NCBI GenBank assembly: GCA_005116835.1
Contig: SWDM01000016.1
Location: forward strand, 1 to 64,000
From: Nitrospira sp.
GTDB lineage: Bacteria; Nitrospirota; Nitrospiria; Nitrospirales; Nitrospiraceae
DNA length: 64,000 bases
Direction of reading: 5' to 3'
Each line of letters opens with the position of its first letter. Positions within the stretch are counted from its first letter, which is position 1. The notes under the pieces were generated by a model. That model ran no database searches, was not told where the DNA came from, and was given only the letters and a program-made list of their open reading frames with translations. A program made the translations under genes and the position numbers. Shown piece by piece: positions 41,977-50,624 of the stretch.

Positions 41977-42753
41977 ATGCCGATCGACGATGACAAGCCC
42001 TTCACAACAACACATTTCATACCAACTATGGTTGCCCATATGATGACACCGGGAGTGGTACAAGTTCCGGGAGACGTATCGGTCAGTGAGGCTGCGCTAT
42101 TGCTCGAACGAGAAAAGGCCCCTTGCCTGCTCATCAAGGATACTGACACCAAGTTCGGACTCATGACTCCAGCCGACATTGTGAAGAAAGTCGTCGCGCA
42201 AGGGCTCGAACCGCACGATGTTGAAGTACGAACCATCATGACACGACCGGTGCAGTTCATCGAATATGATGAGGTTCTGGCAGAGGCCTCGACCCTCATG
42301 ATAGCGACAGGCGCCTCTCTCCTGATTGTCACGAAACAAAACCAACCGGTGGGGGTACTCAGCGCGCAAGACCTGATGCTCAACCCTCCCAGGCGCGGCA
42401 CAAGGATCCCTGTCGTCGTGAGCGTGGTCGGGCGACCTTCAGCGCAGGGGCTTAACTATAACGCCATGATCCTCCAGCTCAATCATCTCGGAGCGTTAAT
42501 TGAATCTGCGACGAAGCTCGCGGCAAAGGCTAACGTCGTATTGGCATTCTCCATTCCTGGCCAAAACACGCCGTTGACTATTCGTGGGAGGGTTATCGCT
42601 AACGAGGCTCTCGGAACAAAAACGGATAAGCCTTCAATCGAACCAGGCTGCTGGCATGGCGAAATTCAGTTTACAGACCTCTCGTCCTCCGATCTGACCA
42701 GGATCAGGGCCTGGGCGCTTCAGACGATGCCTCCATCCCCTCACACCATCTAA
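41977..42753 (+). CDS. CBS-domain pair with C-terminal PilZ-like domain
   Basis: This 258-residue cytoplasmic protein has two CBS repeats at about residues 20-135. Characteristic positions are M-M-T-P-G-V-V-Q-V-P, G-L-M-T-P-A-D-I, I-M-T-R-P-V-Q-F-I and G-V-L-S-A-Q-D-L. CBS pairs bind adenosyl ligands. The C-terminal 115 residues look like PilZ: R-R-G-T-R for the first c-di-GMP motif, but Q-L-N-H-L-G-A where D-x-S-x-x-G is expected, so binding may be weak or lost. I chose ATG 41977; longer frames begin in poorly coding DNA. It could link nucleotide levels to a cell-surface or motility output. Confidence 0.75.
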   Translation: MPIDDDKPFTTTHFIPTMVAHMMTPGVVQVPGDVSVSEAALLLEREKAPCLLIKDTDTKFGLMTPADIVKKVVAQGLEPHDVEVRTIMTRPVQFIEYDEVLAEASTLMIATGASLLIVTKQNQPVGVLSAQDLMLNPPRRGTRIPVVVSVVGRPSAQGLNYNAMILQLNHLGALIESATKLAAKANVVLAFSIPGQNTPLTIRGRVIANEALGTKTDKPSIEPGCWHGEIQFTDLSSSDLTRIRAWALQTMPPSPHTI

Positions 42754-42866
42754 GCTCGCGCATATTCTCCGTTCTTTTGACCAATAGCCGGTCAACTGAT
42801 AGACTTTCTTCTCTCCCAGCCAGGTGGCAGATCGCAGGCCGGATTAACCACATACCCTAACTTCGC

Positions 42867-43922
42867 ATGGATAACCCAATGAAGACCTCACAGACCCGTT
42901 CCCGTCCCCTCCCATCCAATGAGGAGTTGCTTAGCCAAATTCGCCTCCTACTCGACAGTCCTGAAGACGACTTACAGGCCGCGATTATGAAGGAACTGCT
43001 GGCTGGAACACTCCGGCTCCATGACTCACACCTGGATATCCTGGACCTCAAAATCGTCAACCGCGCCGTCAAAGAACTGCGGCATGCCTTCCGAGTCTTT
43101 CATGACTATCGCGATCGCCCTAAGATCAGCATCTTCGGTTCAGCCCGCACTGCCTCGGATGATCCGAACTACCAGATGGCGTCCCAATTCTCCCGTCGGA
43201 TCGTCGAAGAAGGGTTCATGGTCATTACTGGAGGCGCCGACGGGATTATGCGCGCGTGCCAAGAAGGCGCAGGGCGCGAGAACAGCTTCGGCGTCAATAT
43301 CATGCTGCCTTTCGAACAAGGCCCGAATGCCACTATCGCCGATGACCCCAAACTCGTCACGTTCAAGTACTTTTTCACCAGGAAATTGGTCTTTCAGAAA
43401 GAGGCCAATGCCATTGCCTTGTTCCCAGGCGGTTTTGGGACACATGATGAAGGGTTCGAAATTCTAACCCTTGCCCAAACCGGCAAGAGCGATCCTCAGC
43501 CGATCGTCTGTCTCCAGGCTCCCGGCTGCGACTATTGGGACGACTGGTATTCCTTCATCACACGCCAACTCTTGGCCCGCCGCCTGATTAATGCTGATGA
43601 TCTCAGCCTGTTCAAAATCACCACGTCCGTGGACGATGCGATCGATGAAATCAGAAGATTCTATCGTCGGTTCCATTCCATTCGATATGTGGGACGACTC
43701 TTGGCCATGAGGCTAAAAACCAGCATCTCCCCGGAACATGTGGCCGGCCTTCATGATAGATTCAGCGACCTACTATCCGAAGGCACCTTCGAATTGCGCG
43801 GCCCTCTTCCAGAAGAACTTGACGAGCCTGACCTAAAAGAATTGCCTCGATTGACCTTTAGCTCCAACCGCCAGAGCGCAAGCCGGTTACGTCAGCTGAT
43901 CGACCATCTCAACGCCCTCTGA
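42867..43922 (+). CDS. LOG-family protein (TIGR00730-like nucleotide phosphoribohydrolase)
   Basis: This 351-residue protein of the LOG family cleaves nucleoside 5'-monophosphates to base and ribose phosphate in characterised members. The Rossmann core starts I-S-I-F-G-S-A-R-T near residue 88. It continues with V-I-T-G-G-A-D-G-I-M near 117 and the catalytic motif P-G-G-F-G-T-H-D-E near 190. It is longer than plant-type LOG proteins because of an N-terminal helical region (about 80 residues) and a C-terminal extension, the long bacterial form often mis-labelled lysine decarboxylase. The start may be ATG 42867 or 42879. Confidence 0.88.
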   Translation: MDNPMKTSQTRSRPLPSNEELLSQIRLLLDSPEDDLQAAIMKELLAGTLRLHDSHLDILDLKIVNRAVKELRHAFRVFHDYRDRPKISIFGSARTASDDPNYQMASQFSRRIVEEGFMVITGGADGIMRACQEGAGRENSFGVNIMLPFEQGPNATIADDPKLVTFKYFFTRKLVFQKEANAIALFPGGFGTHDEGFEILTLAQTGKSDPQPIVCLQAPGCDYWDDWYSFITRQLLARRLINADDLSLFKITTSVDDAIDEIRRFYRRFHSIRYVGRLLAMRLKTSISPEHVAGLHDRFSDLLSEGTFELRGPLPEELDEPDLKELPRLTFSSNRQSASRLRQLIDHLNAL

Positions 43923-43929
43923 CCTGCAT

Positions 43930-44030
43930 GACTCATGAACGTTTCTGGTGCAATCGCCACTGTGTGGGCGCGAGGCAAGGCTCACTCCTTCCACCCCTAG
44001 CCTCTGGCCCCTCTCCTCACAAAGATACTT
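43930..44030. repeat. Intergenic repeat (CAATCGCC-TGTGTGGGCG with AGGCTAGGGG array), copy 1
   Basis: CAATCGCCACTGTGTGGGCG is followed by the seven-base-phased CCTAGCC-TCTGGCC-CCTCTCC, the complement of GGGGCCAGAGGCTAGGGG. The same combination occurs at 51297-51345. It lies between the LOG and DHH genes. Confidence 0.5.
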
Positions 44031-44066
44031 TAGTCTCGGCGGAGCATCGTGGTATGCTCCGCCACA

Positions 44067-44942
44067 ATGGCTGATTCACCAACACAACACCTGCGCTCTG
44101 GGCCGCCCACTATCGTGCTCTTTCACGCCGAATGTGCCGATGGGTTCGGCGCCGCCTGGGCGATCTGGAAACAATTCCCGGAAGCTCGGTTCATTCCGGT
44201 TAAACACGGGAATCCGCCTCCTAACGGGTTGCAGAATCAACGAGTCGTCATTGTGGATTTCAGCTATGCCCGCGAAACGCTGGAAACCATGGCAGCAGAA
44301 ACGCAGACACTCCTCGTGCTTGATCACCACATCACGGCAGAAAAGGCCCTGGCCGGCCTTCCCTATGCCTACTTCGACATGAAGAAGTCCGGAGCCGTCC
44401 TGGCTTGGGAATGGGCCCACGATCAGCCTGTGCCATGGCTCCTCGACTATATCCAAGACAAAGACCTCTGGACTTGGGCGCTCCCCTCCAGTCGGGAAAT
44501 CAACGCAGCCGTAGCCTCCTATCCATTCGACTATCACCGCTGGAGTCACTTCAAGCAGAAGGAATTGGAGCAGGAGGGCCAGGCCATCCTGCGTTATGAA
44601 GGCGAGCTAGTCAGCAAGCTTGCGGCGCAAGCGATGATGGTCGAATTTCACGGAGCCGTCGTTCCGTCGGTCCAAAGCGCCGTCTTGACCAGTCAGATTG
44701 GGGAACGCCTCTCAGCGGAACATCCGTTTTGTGTCATGTGGCATGACCGCGATGGACGCCGCTATTACAGCATGCGCTCGCGAGAGGATGGGACCGACGT
44801 GGGGGCCATCGCCGCCTCTTTCGGCGGCGGAGGGCATACACACGCCGCGGGGTTTTCAGTCCCGCTTGGACTTGACGGTTCGTTACCAGACAACCAAGCG
44901 CTCCCTCGATCAGTCATCGACCGCCGCAGGCCTCCGGGTTAA
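44067..44942 (+). CDS. DHH-family phosphoesterase (DHH/DHHA1)
   Basis: This 291-residue protein of the DHH superfamily contains Mn2+-dependent phosphoesterases such as NrnA-like nanoRNases. It shows F-H-A-E-C-A-D-G-F-G-A-A near residue 20, V-I-V-D-F-S-Y near 65, the namesake L-D-H-H near 88, and the DHHA1 signature F-G-G-G-G-H-T-H-A-A-G-F near 258. The first motif has H-A-E-C-A-D where classic members have H-x-D-x-D; it resembles the oligoribonuclease-like subgroup. I chose ATG 44067; an earlier start six codons upstream is less likely. The stop merges into a hairpin repeat. Confidence 0.85.
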   Translation: MADSPTQHLRSGPPTIVLFHAECADGFGAAWAIWKQFPEARFIPVKHGNPPPNGLQNQRVVIVDFSYARETLETMAAETQTLLVLDHHITAEKALAGLPYAYFDMKKSGAVLAWEWAHDQPVPWLLDYIQDKDLWTWALPSSREINAAVASYPFDYHRWSHFKQKELEQEGQAILRYEGELVSKLAAQAMMVEFHGAVVPSVQSAVLTSQIGERLSAEHPFCVMWHDRDGRRYYSMRSREDGTDVGAIAASFGGGGHTHAAGFSVPLGLDGSLPDNQALPRSVIDRRRPPG

Positions 44943-45036
44943 CCTGGTTTGTTTGGTTTATCTGGTTGATTTGGTGTATCTAGTTAGTTTCGTCCGACCA
45001 AATAAACTAGACAAACGAAACAAACCAAATAACGGT
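44936..45036. repeat. 9-nt-phased intergenic hairpin, copy 5
   Basis: Units TGTTTGGTT, TATCTGGTT, GATTTGGTG and TATCTAGTT, the centre AGTTTCGTC, then CGACCAAAT, AAACTAGAC, AAACGAAAC and AAACCAAAT make an imperfect palindrome of about 95 bases. It begins within the DHH stop codon and ends shortly before the rhomboid gene. Confidence 0.75.
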
Positions 45037-45049
45037 CTTCATACTCGCC

Positions 45050-45745
45050 ATGATCCCTCTGCACGACGATAATCCCACCGAGCGGGCGCCGGTCGTCACG
45101 ATCGCCACTATCGTGACCTGCGTTCTTGTCTTTCTCTATCAGGCAAGCCTTCCGGCAGGCTCAGGAGAGACCTTCGTCTTTCAGTACGGAGCAATCCCGG
45201 CCCTGGTATTTGGAGAGGCCGACCTCCCTGAAATGGGCCTGGCCATTCCCGCCTACGCTACGCTGATCACGAGCATGTTCCTCCACGGAGGCTGGATGCA
45301 CCTCATCGGGAATATGCTGTACCTCTGGGTCTTTGGAAACAACATCGAAGATGTCATGGGGCATTCGAGGTACGTCGCGTTCTATCTCACATGCGGAATT
45401 CTGGCCGCCTTGAGCCATGCCCTCACGGATCCCTCCTCGTCTATCCCCATGGTCGGGGCAAGCGGCGCCATTTCCGGCGTCTTAGGCGCCTATCTCCTCT
45501 TATTTCCACGAGCCCGCATATTGGTAATCATGCCAGGCCTAGGCGCAACCAGGGTGGCAGCTGGAATTGTCCTCGGCATGTGGTTCGTGATGCAGCTATT
45601 GAGCGGAGGAATGAGCGTTGGCAGTCAAGGAGGAGGGGTTGCCTTCTTTGCTCATATCGGCGGGTTCATCGCTGGAATGGCCCTCATCGGTCTGTTCAAG
45701 CGCCCGGACGTGCCCTTCTTCGCGCCAAGCCGTAGGGGTAATTAG
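45050..45745 (+). CDS. Rhomboid-family intramembrane serine protease
   Basis: This 231-residue integral membrane protease has six predicted helices. The catalytic serine is in V-G-A-S-G-A-I-S-G-V-L-G-A-Y near residue 143, and the partner histidine is in F-F-A-H-I-G-G-F-I-A-G near 205. The H-G-G-W-M-H-L-I-G-N-M-L motif with the oxyanion asparagine is near 81. All active-site positions are present. It is the short bacterial form without extra domains. The substrate is unknown. It is followed directly by the best-preserved hairpin repeat. Confidence 0.92.
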   Translation: MIPLHDDNPTERAPVVTIATIVTCVLVFLYQASLPAGSGETFVFQYGAIPALVFGEADLPEMGLAIPAYATLITSMFLHGGWMHLIGNMLYLWVFGNNIEDVMGHSRYVAFYLTCGILAALSHALTDPSSSIPMVGASGAISGVLGAYLLLFPRARILVIMPGLGATRVAAGIVLGMWFVMQLLSGGMSVGSQGGGVAFFAHIGGFIAGMALIGLFKRPDVPFFAPSRRGN

Positions 45746-45747
45746 CC

Positions 45748-45840
45748 CGGTTCATTTGGTTTGTTTGGTTTGTCTAGTTTATTTGGTTGAACGAAACTAA
45801 CCAGATAAACCAGATGAACCAAACAAACCAAAGAAACCAT
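45748..45840. repeat. 9-nt-phased intergenic hairpin, best-preserved copy
   Basis: A left arm of about 40 bases (units CATTTGGTT, TGTTTGGTT, TGTCTAGTT, TATTTGGTT) is separated by the 10-base centre GAACGAAACT from a right arm whose reverse complement matches it at roughly 33-34 of 40 positions. It fills the gap between convergent genes: the rhomboid protease ends at 45745 and the sensor kinase ends at 45848. This position suits a bidirectional terminator or mRNA 3'-end stabiliser. Confidence 0.8.
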
Positions 45841-45847
45841 CCAGGTG

Positions 45848-47698
45848 CTACGCGTCCAACAGCTCACGCACTTTTCCCACCAGCCCGACTTGGCGATAGG
45901 GACGTCTCAAGAGATATCGCGGATTGAGGCGATGTGACGCCATTGCCTCGTCGCCATATCCGGACACAAAGAGAGCCTTCATCGTCGGGTATCGCTCCAG
46001 CAATCGTCTGGCTAAGTCACGTCCACCGATCTCCGGCATCATAAGCTCAGTCACAGCCACATGGACTGCTCCAGGATGCCGCTGTGTGAGCAACAACGCT
46101 TCAACGGATGAGCCAGCCTCCAAGACCTGATAGCGATGCCGCAACAAGGTGGCGACTGCGAGCTTTCGGTCAATTTCATTCGGCTCAACCAACAGGACCG
46201 TTTCCTGGCCTTTGGCTGCCACATGTGGTTGGATTGTCGGAGCAAGCGGCCTGCCCTGCTGCACAAGGGGAAGCGAGACCCGCACCACCGTGCCTTCGCC
46301 TGGCCGGCTGACAACATCAACATGGCCTGCACTTTGTTTCACAATGCCATAGACTGCAGTAAGTCCAAGCCCCACATTCATTTCCTTTGTGGAGAAGAAG
46401 GGCTCGAACATGTGGGCCTGGGTTTCTCGGCTCATTCCGTTCCCGGAATCGCTCACCTGAATCAACACGTTCGACTGGGGCCTGCCCTTCCCATCCACGA
46501 GCCCGCCCTCCTGCCCCAAACTCTCCCGCTTCGCTTCAATCCGGAGCCGGCCACCATTCGGCATGGCATCCCGCGCATTCACCGCAAGATGAAGCAGGAC
46601 TTGTTCGAGTCCTTCGCGATCGACCTCGACATCCATTGGCGCAGCATCGATAACCATGCTGAGATCGATGGAGGCTGGCAACAGGCCTCTCAGCACATCG
46701 CGCATCTCCTCCAGTACGGTCTTGAGCGAAACCACCTGTCGGACATGCCCTTCGTGCAAACCCAAGCCGGCCAATCGAGCGGTCACGGCCGCGGCCTGCC
46801 CCCCACTTCGAAATATGTCATCGATGGGCCCATAGAGCGGGTCGTCAGCCTTAAGGCGAGAGAGAACCACACCCGTCTGTTTCCCGATCACCGAAACGAG
46901 TTGGCTGAGCTCATTGGCAATCCCTCCTGCAACCCGACCGATCACTTCCATTTTCTGCGCCTCATGCAATTGTTGCTCGATGCCTTCTCGTTCATTCTTC
47001 TGCTGTCGGAAATGCTCATTCATTCGGGAGAGGTCCCCCTTGAGACCCTTGATACGAACCTCCAGCTGGTCGCGCGACAATTGCAAGGCCCGTTCAGTCT
47101 CCTTCAGCGATTCGATACTGCCCAGCAATTGTGCTTTTTGCTGACGTTCGGTCCCGATCGTTTGCAGCGCGAGCCCATAGAATGTGGCCATCACCAACAA
47201 AACCGGAAGCCCTAACAGGTGCCCTGGCGACAAAGCGCCGGTTTGAACAACTCCTTCATAGAGAATGACTCCATACCCGGCGCAGAGCAAGAGCGATAGC
47301 CCAATAACATGGGAAAGGCGGCGCACCGAAGCGGCGATGAGCATGAGAACGAAGTACGACAGATAGAGTTCCGATCGGGCATTTCCAGAAAGATAGATGG
47401 TCGATGTGACGAGAACCGTATCGATCCCGATCACCGTCCCGCTGAACCAGGCGGCCTGCAGAATGACAGCCGGCACATACCATAAACAGAAGACCATCGC
47501 CGCCAATCCTACGAGGATCACCCCGATCGTCGAATGGCTTGCGATCAGCCCCTCTCCGAACAATAGTTGGTAGGCCAACATGACTCCGACCAGCGACTGC
47601 AGCACGACATATCGTGGGCGCGAAATCGAGCTATCAGGAGACGAATCTGCTGTGGGCGACTCGAGCTGACTCTCAGATGGAATGGCAAAACTGCTCAT
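45848..47698 (-). CDS. Hybrid histidine kinase-like protein with degenerate phosphorylation sites
   Basis: This 616-residue protein has about six N-terminal membrane helices (to residue 190), a coiled coil, an HisKA-like region, an HATPase domain (N-A-R-D-A-M-P-N-G-G near 378; D-S-G-N-G-M near 417; G-L-G-L-T-A-V-Y near 445) and a C-terminal receiver. The H-box reads V-A-G-G-I-A-N-E-L-S, with asparagine where the phospho-accepting histidine should be. In the receiver the acceptor aspartate is glutamate (V-T-E-L-M-M-P), and the conserved lysine is arginine (L-L-R-R-P-Y). The ATP-binding region appears intact. It therefore cannot run a normal phosphorelay; a scaffold or allosteric role is more likely. 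AGGAGAG precedes ATG 47698. Confidence 0.85.
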   Translation of the reverse strand: MSSFAIPSESQLESPTADSSPDSSISRPRYVVLQSLVGVMLAYQLLFGEGLIASHSTIGVILVGLAAMVFCLWYVPAVILQAAWFSGTVIGIDTVLVTSTIYLSGNARSELYLSYFVLMLIAASVRRLSHVIGLSLLLCAGYGVILYEGVVQTGALSPGHLLGLPVLLVMATFYGLALQTIGTERQQKAQLLGSIESLKETERALQLSRDQLEVRIKGLKGDLSRMNEHFRQQKNEREGIEQQLHEAQKMEVIGRVAGGIANELSQLVSVIGKQTGVVLSRLKADDPLYGPIDDIFRSGGQAAAVTARLAGLGLHEGHVRQVVSLKTVLEEMRDVLRGLLPASIDLSMVIDAAPMDVEVDREGLEQVLLHLAVNARDAMPNGGRLRIEAKRESLGQEGGLVDGKGRPQSNVLIQVSDSGNGMSRETQAHMFEPFFSTKEMNVGLGLTAVYGIVKQSAGHVDVVSRPGEGTVVRVSLPLVQQGRPLAPTIQPHVAAKGQETVLLVEPNEIDRKLAVATLLRHRYQVLEAGSSVEALLLTQRHPGAVHVAVTELMMPEIGGRDLARRLLERYPTMKALFVSGYGDEAMASHRLNPRYLLRRPYRQVGLVGKVRELLDA

Positions 47699-48062
47699 CT
47701 GTATGCTCTCCTGGTTCAGTTGTAGGCGTCCGAGGACAGGAGTGGAGCAAGTCCTATACCGAGTCCAATGGGGCAGAACCGTGTTGATCCAGTGGACGAC
47801 GACCGAAAAGCTGAACCATTTGGTCCATCCCTCCTACGGCAAGACACAAAATAGAACGCGAGAGGATGGCCAAAAGATGGCTCTCAGATTGAGTTTGACG
47901 GGCCTGCAGGATAGCCGAGCGAGACTGGCGGACAGGTGAAGAGGTTCTGAGTTCGAGACGGATCAGAAAGTCGAGATGAGGGAGAGATCGAGGTCCGAAG
48001 TTCGAAGTTTTCAAAACTCAGCACTCAGCACTTCCTGTCGCGCACGTCCTGCGCTTCACGCT
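47699..48062. repeat. Non-coding gap with 7-nt-phased repeats
   Basis: No gene is supported in this 364-base gap. Its end, 47985-48062, contains CGAGGTC-CGAAGTT-CGAAGTT, then ACTCAGC-ACTCAGC and GCTTCAC-GCTTCAC in seven-base register. The last array runs into the purK stop codon. Confidence 0.5.
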
Positions 48063-49238
48063 TCACGAACGACGCAGCTGGTCGCGCATCGTTCGCCGAA
48101 ATTGCTCGGCTCGATCGAGAGCTTGATCGAACGATTCTCCGAGGAATGTGATATGTCCCATCTTGCGACGAGGACGAATCGTGCGTTTGCCGTAGAGATG
48201 GAGCGCGGCACCGGGAATATCCAGCAGGGCTCGACAGCCAGTGCCCTTCATCATCATTGCGGCATCGTCCCCGATAAGATTCACCATCACAGCGGGGCTC
48301 AGCAGCCGCACTTCACCAAGCGGCAACCCGCTGACGGCACGAACCTGTTGTTCAAACTGAGACACACTGCAGGCATCGAGCGTGTAATGGCCTGAGTTAT
48401 GAGGCCGCGGGGCAATCTCATTGATGAGCAGTTCCCCTCCAGGCAGCTGAAACAATTCGAGACAGAATACCCCGACTCCTTCCAGGCGATCCAACACCTG
48501 ACAGGCAAGAGCAGCTGCTCGCTCGGCCACAGCTGACGCTCCGGGAGCAGGCACCTTTGTGGTCCGGAGAATCCCTTCGTCATGCTCGTTTTCCGCCAAG
48601 GGGTAGGCGCAGGTCTGCCCCTCGGTTCCGCGGACCACCAGGATCGAGAGTTCCCGTTCAAACGGCACCAAGGACTCGACGATCCATCTCATACCGGGAC
48701 GAGCGGAATCCGACAAGGCCCGCTCCACCTCCAGCACATCGGACTCTCGTGGAATTCTCCACTGCCCCTTGCCATCATAGCCGGCTGTTGCGGTCTTGCA
48801 GAGGGCGGGATAGCCGACCTGTCTGATCACCGTCGCTAGTTGATCGGGAGCGGTCAGGCCAGCGAAGGAAGGAACTGGAAATCCGTTTGAGACGAGAAAC
48901 CCCTTTTGTTCAAGACGATCTTGAATCACGCTTAGGACGGCGCTCGATGGACGGACCGGTTTCTGCGCCTCCAACGCTCGACAAAGCTCCGCCGGGATAT
49001 TTTCCCATTCGTAGGTCACGGCGCTGACCAGATCGGCAAACTGTGTAAATGTACGCTGGTCGGTGAACGAGGCAGGAAAGCTATGCGTGGCAACACGATG
49101 GGCCGGCGCCTCAGGATCAGGATCCCAGACCGCGACGCGATACCCAAGACGGCTTGCCGCCATGGCGAACATGGCGCCCAACTGCCCGCCGCCTAGGACA
49201 CCCAGGACAGATCCTGGCTCAATGACGACCGACTTCAC
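48063..49238 (-). CDS. purK: 5-(carboxyamino)imidazole ribonucleotide synthase PurK
   Basis: This 391-residue ATP-grasp enzyme carboxylates AIR to N5-CAIR in purine synthesis. The start [17 protein letters not shown] is diagnostic of PurK. Later elements include [12 protein letters not shown] near residue 148, V-E[10 protein letters not shown] near 188, and [13 protein letters not shown] near 270. Length is normal. Its ATG overlaps the purE stop by four bases, so the two are coupled. Confidence 0.96.
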   Translation of the reverse strand: MKSVVIEPGSVLGVLGGGQLGAMFAMAASRLGYRVAVWDPDPEAPAHRVATHSFPASFTDQRTFTQFADLVSAVTYEWENIPAELCRALEAQKPVRPSSAVLSVIQDRLEQKGFLVSNGFPVPSFAGLTAPDQLATVIRQVGYPALCKTATAGYDGKGQWRIPRESDVLEVERALSDSARPGMRWIVESLVPFERELSILVVRGTEGQTCAYPLAENEHDEGILRTTKVPAPGASAVAERAAALACQVLDRLEGVGVFCLELFQLPGGELLINEIAPRPHNSGHYTLDACSVSQFEQQVRAVSGLPLGEVRLLSPAVMVNLIGDDAAMMMKGTGCRALLDIPGAALHLYGKRTIRPRRKMGHITFLGESFDQALDRAEQFRRTMRDQLRRS

Positions 49239-49813
49239 GCCCGTCTACTCGAACGACCAGAGCCCTTCGTACCGGTGACCAGGCCCTTCGCTTCAGGAGA
49301 CTGAAGCACGGCGTCTGTCTGTATCTGACGGAATAGTTTCACGCGAGCGGCAATCTCTGGATACCGGCCGGCCAGAATTTGCGCTGCAAGCAACGCAGCA
49401 TTCTCCGCCCCACCGATGGCCACCGTAGCAACGGGAATCCCTCTCGGCATTTGCACGATGGAAAGGAGCGAGTCGAGCCCGCGTAGATTCTCCGTTGGAA
49501 TCGGCACTCCGATGACCGGCAGATGCGTCTTTGCGGCCAACATTCCTGGAAGATGCGCTGCCCCGCCGGCACCGGCAATAATCACTTCGATCCCACGGCC
49601 TGGAGCTTCTTCTGCATAGGAAAACAAGCGATCCGGAGTCCGATGCGCGGAGACAACCATCAATTCGTGGGAAATCCCGAGATCCGTCAGAATCGCCACG
49701 GCCTTTTCAAGAATGGGGAAATCGGACTTGCTTCCCCCCAACACCCCGACCAAAGGATGCGAACGATCTGTTTCTCGCCGCCGTGATTGTGGTTGTCTCT
49801 TGAGACGAGGCAT
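49235..49813 (-). CDS. purE: N5-carboxyaminoimidazole ribonucleotide mutase PurE
   Basis: This 192-residue class I PurE rearranges N5-CAIR to CAIR, the step after PurK. The signature [10 protein letters not shown] is near residue 23, V-V-S-A-H-R-T-P-D near 53, and [12 protein letters not shown] near 80, followed by G-V-P and [12 protein letters not shown]. It is slightly longer than usual because of basic tails at both ends. It is the first gene of the purE-purK pair. Confidence 0.95.
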   Translation of the reverse strand: MPRLKRQPQSRRRETDRSHPLVGVLGGSKSDFPILEKAVAILTDLGISHELMVVSAHRTPDRLFSYAEEAPGRGIEVIIAGAGGAAHLPGMLAAKTHLPVIGVPIPTENLRGLDSLLSIVQMPRGIPVATVAIGGAENAALLAAQILAGRYPEIAARVKLFRQIQTDAVLQSPEAKGLVTGTKGSGRSSRRA

Positions 49814-50105
49814 GTTCGAGCAGACTCTTTCCCTGGACTCTCTGGCTGATGACGATCAACAGAGCCTCCACCTTAGCGATTCTCAGACTGATGGTCAAGC
49901 TCGCCTCCTCCATCGGCGATCCGTGAAGCGTGAAACGTGAAGCGTATCTCGTTGGGGATAAGAGCGTATTGCGAATGGCTCATAGCTGGTGGCAACAATA
50001 CCCTCTCTATTCCAGATCATACGCTCTATGCCCTTTTCTTCGGACAAGAGACGAACGACGCTTCACGAGATACGCTTCACGCGTTTTTCGAACACCGCTG
50101 GCGGG
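49814..50105. repeat. Intergenic inverted repeat built of 7-nt units (GTGAAGC/GCTTCAC)
   Basis: GTGAAGC-GTGAAAC-GTGAAGC-GTATCTC (about 49922-49951) and the inverse GCTTCAC-GAGATAC-GCTTCAC (about 50061-50081) can pair across roughly 110 bases. Inside, AGAGCGTAT and ATACGCTCT form a second pairing. No gene is seen between purE and the response regulator. Confidence 0.55.
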
Positions 50106-50477
50106 CTACCCCTGTAGTTCGGCTTGGACCATGTCCAGCAGGGTCTTCAACTCAAAGGGTTTTTTCAGCGTGCTGTGGGCGCCTAACATCTTGGCGACAT
50201 CCAGAAAGTTCAGAATACCGATCCTGCCGCTGCCGCCGGTCATGACAATCACTTTCACGTCAGGAAATTCACGTCGCAAGACCATGGTGGTCTCCAGGCC
50301 ATCCTGATTGGGCATCAGAATGTCTATAATAACCAGATCGGTTGGGGCCAGCCGATATTGCTGGAGGGCCTCCGCCCCATCCCTCGCTTCCGTGACGTGA
50401 TAACCCACCTGCTCCAATGTTTCGCAAATCAACTGGCGGATTTGGTCTTCGTCATCAACGACAAGAATAGAGGACAC
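50106..50477 (-). CDS. CheY-like single-domain response regulator
   Basis: This 123-residue receiver domain without an output domain is read from GTG 50477, with GAGGTG four bases upstream. The acidic pair and nearby residues are V-V-D-D-E-D-Q near residue 5, the phospho-accepting aspartate is in V-I-I-D-I-L-M-P near 52, the threonine/serine is in V-M-T-G-G, and the lysine is in L-K-K-P-F near 104. All catalytic positions are present. It lies downstream of the NarL-type regulator and the giant kinase on the same strand, so it may take phosphate from that kinase or act as a phosphate sink. Confidence 0.87.
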   Translation of the reverse strand: MSSILVVDDEDQIRQLICETLEQVGYHVTEARDGAEALQQYRLAPTDLVIIDILMPNQDGLETTMVLRREFPDVKVIVMTGGSGRIGILNFLDVAKMLGAHSTLKKPFELKTLLDMVQAELQG

Positions 50478-50624
50478 CCTGCACCTCAGCGTTGGCAAAT
50501 AAACCTGAGCCGTGAAGTTTCCAATTTCTAACTTTGGAGAGCCTGTTGTCCAGAATAAACCTGGGAAAACTTTAAACTAGAAACTTATAACATGAAACTA
50601 GAAACTCAAAACGCTTCACCATCT
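50478..50624. repeat. Short 7-nt-phased repeats between the two response regulators
   Basis: AGAAACT, TATAACA, TGAAACT, AGAAACT and CAAAACG (near 50580-50612), followed by CTTCACG-CCTGACG-CTTGACG, show a seven-base period. The latter runs into the 3' end of the NarL-type gene. Confidence 0.45.

Noticed and set aside
43948-44382. 144-codon frame before the DHH gene
   Set aside because: It overlaps the DHH-family gene in another frame, and the latter has all its motifs.
45748-45840. Possible CRISPR or iteron array
   Set aside because: The nine-base units are contiguous and form a palindrome; there are no spacers and no replication gene nearby.
46136-47215. 359-codon open frame opposite the hybrid-kinase gene
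   Set aside because: It is antisense to the ATP-binding and coiled-coil region of the kinase, and no motif is recognisable.
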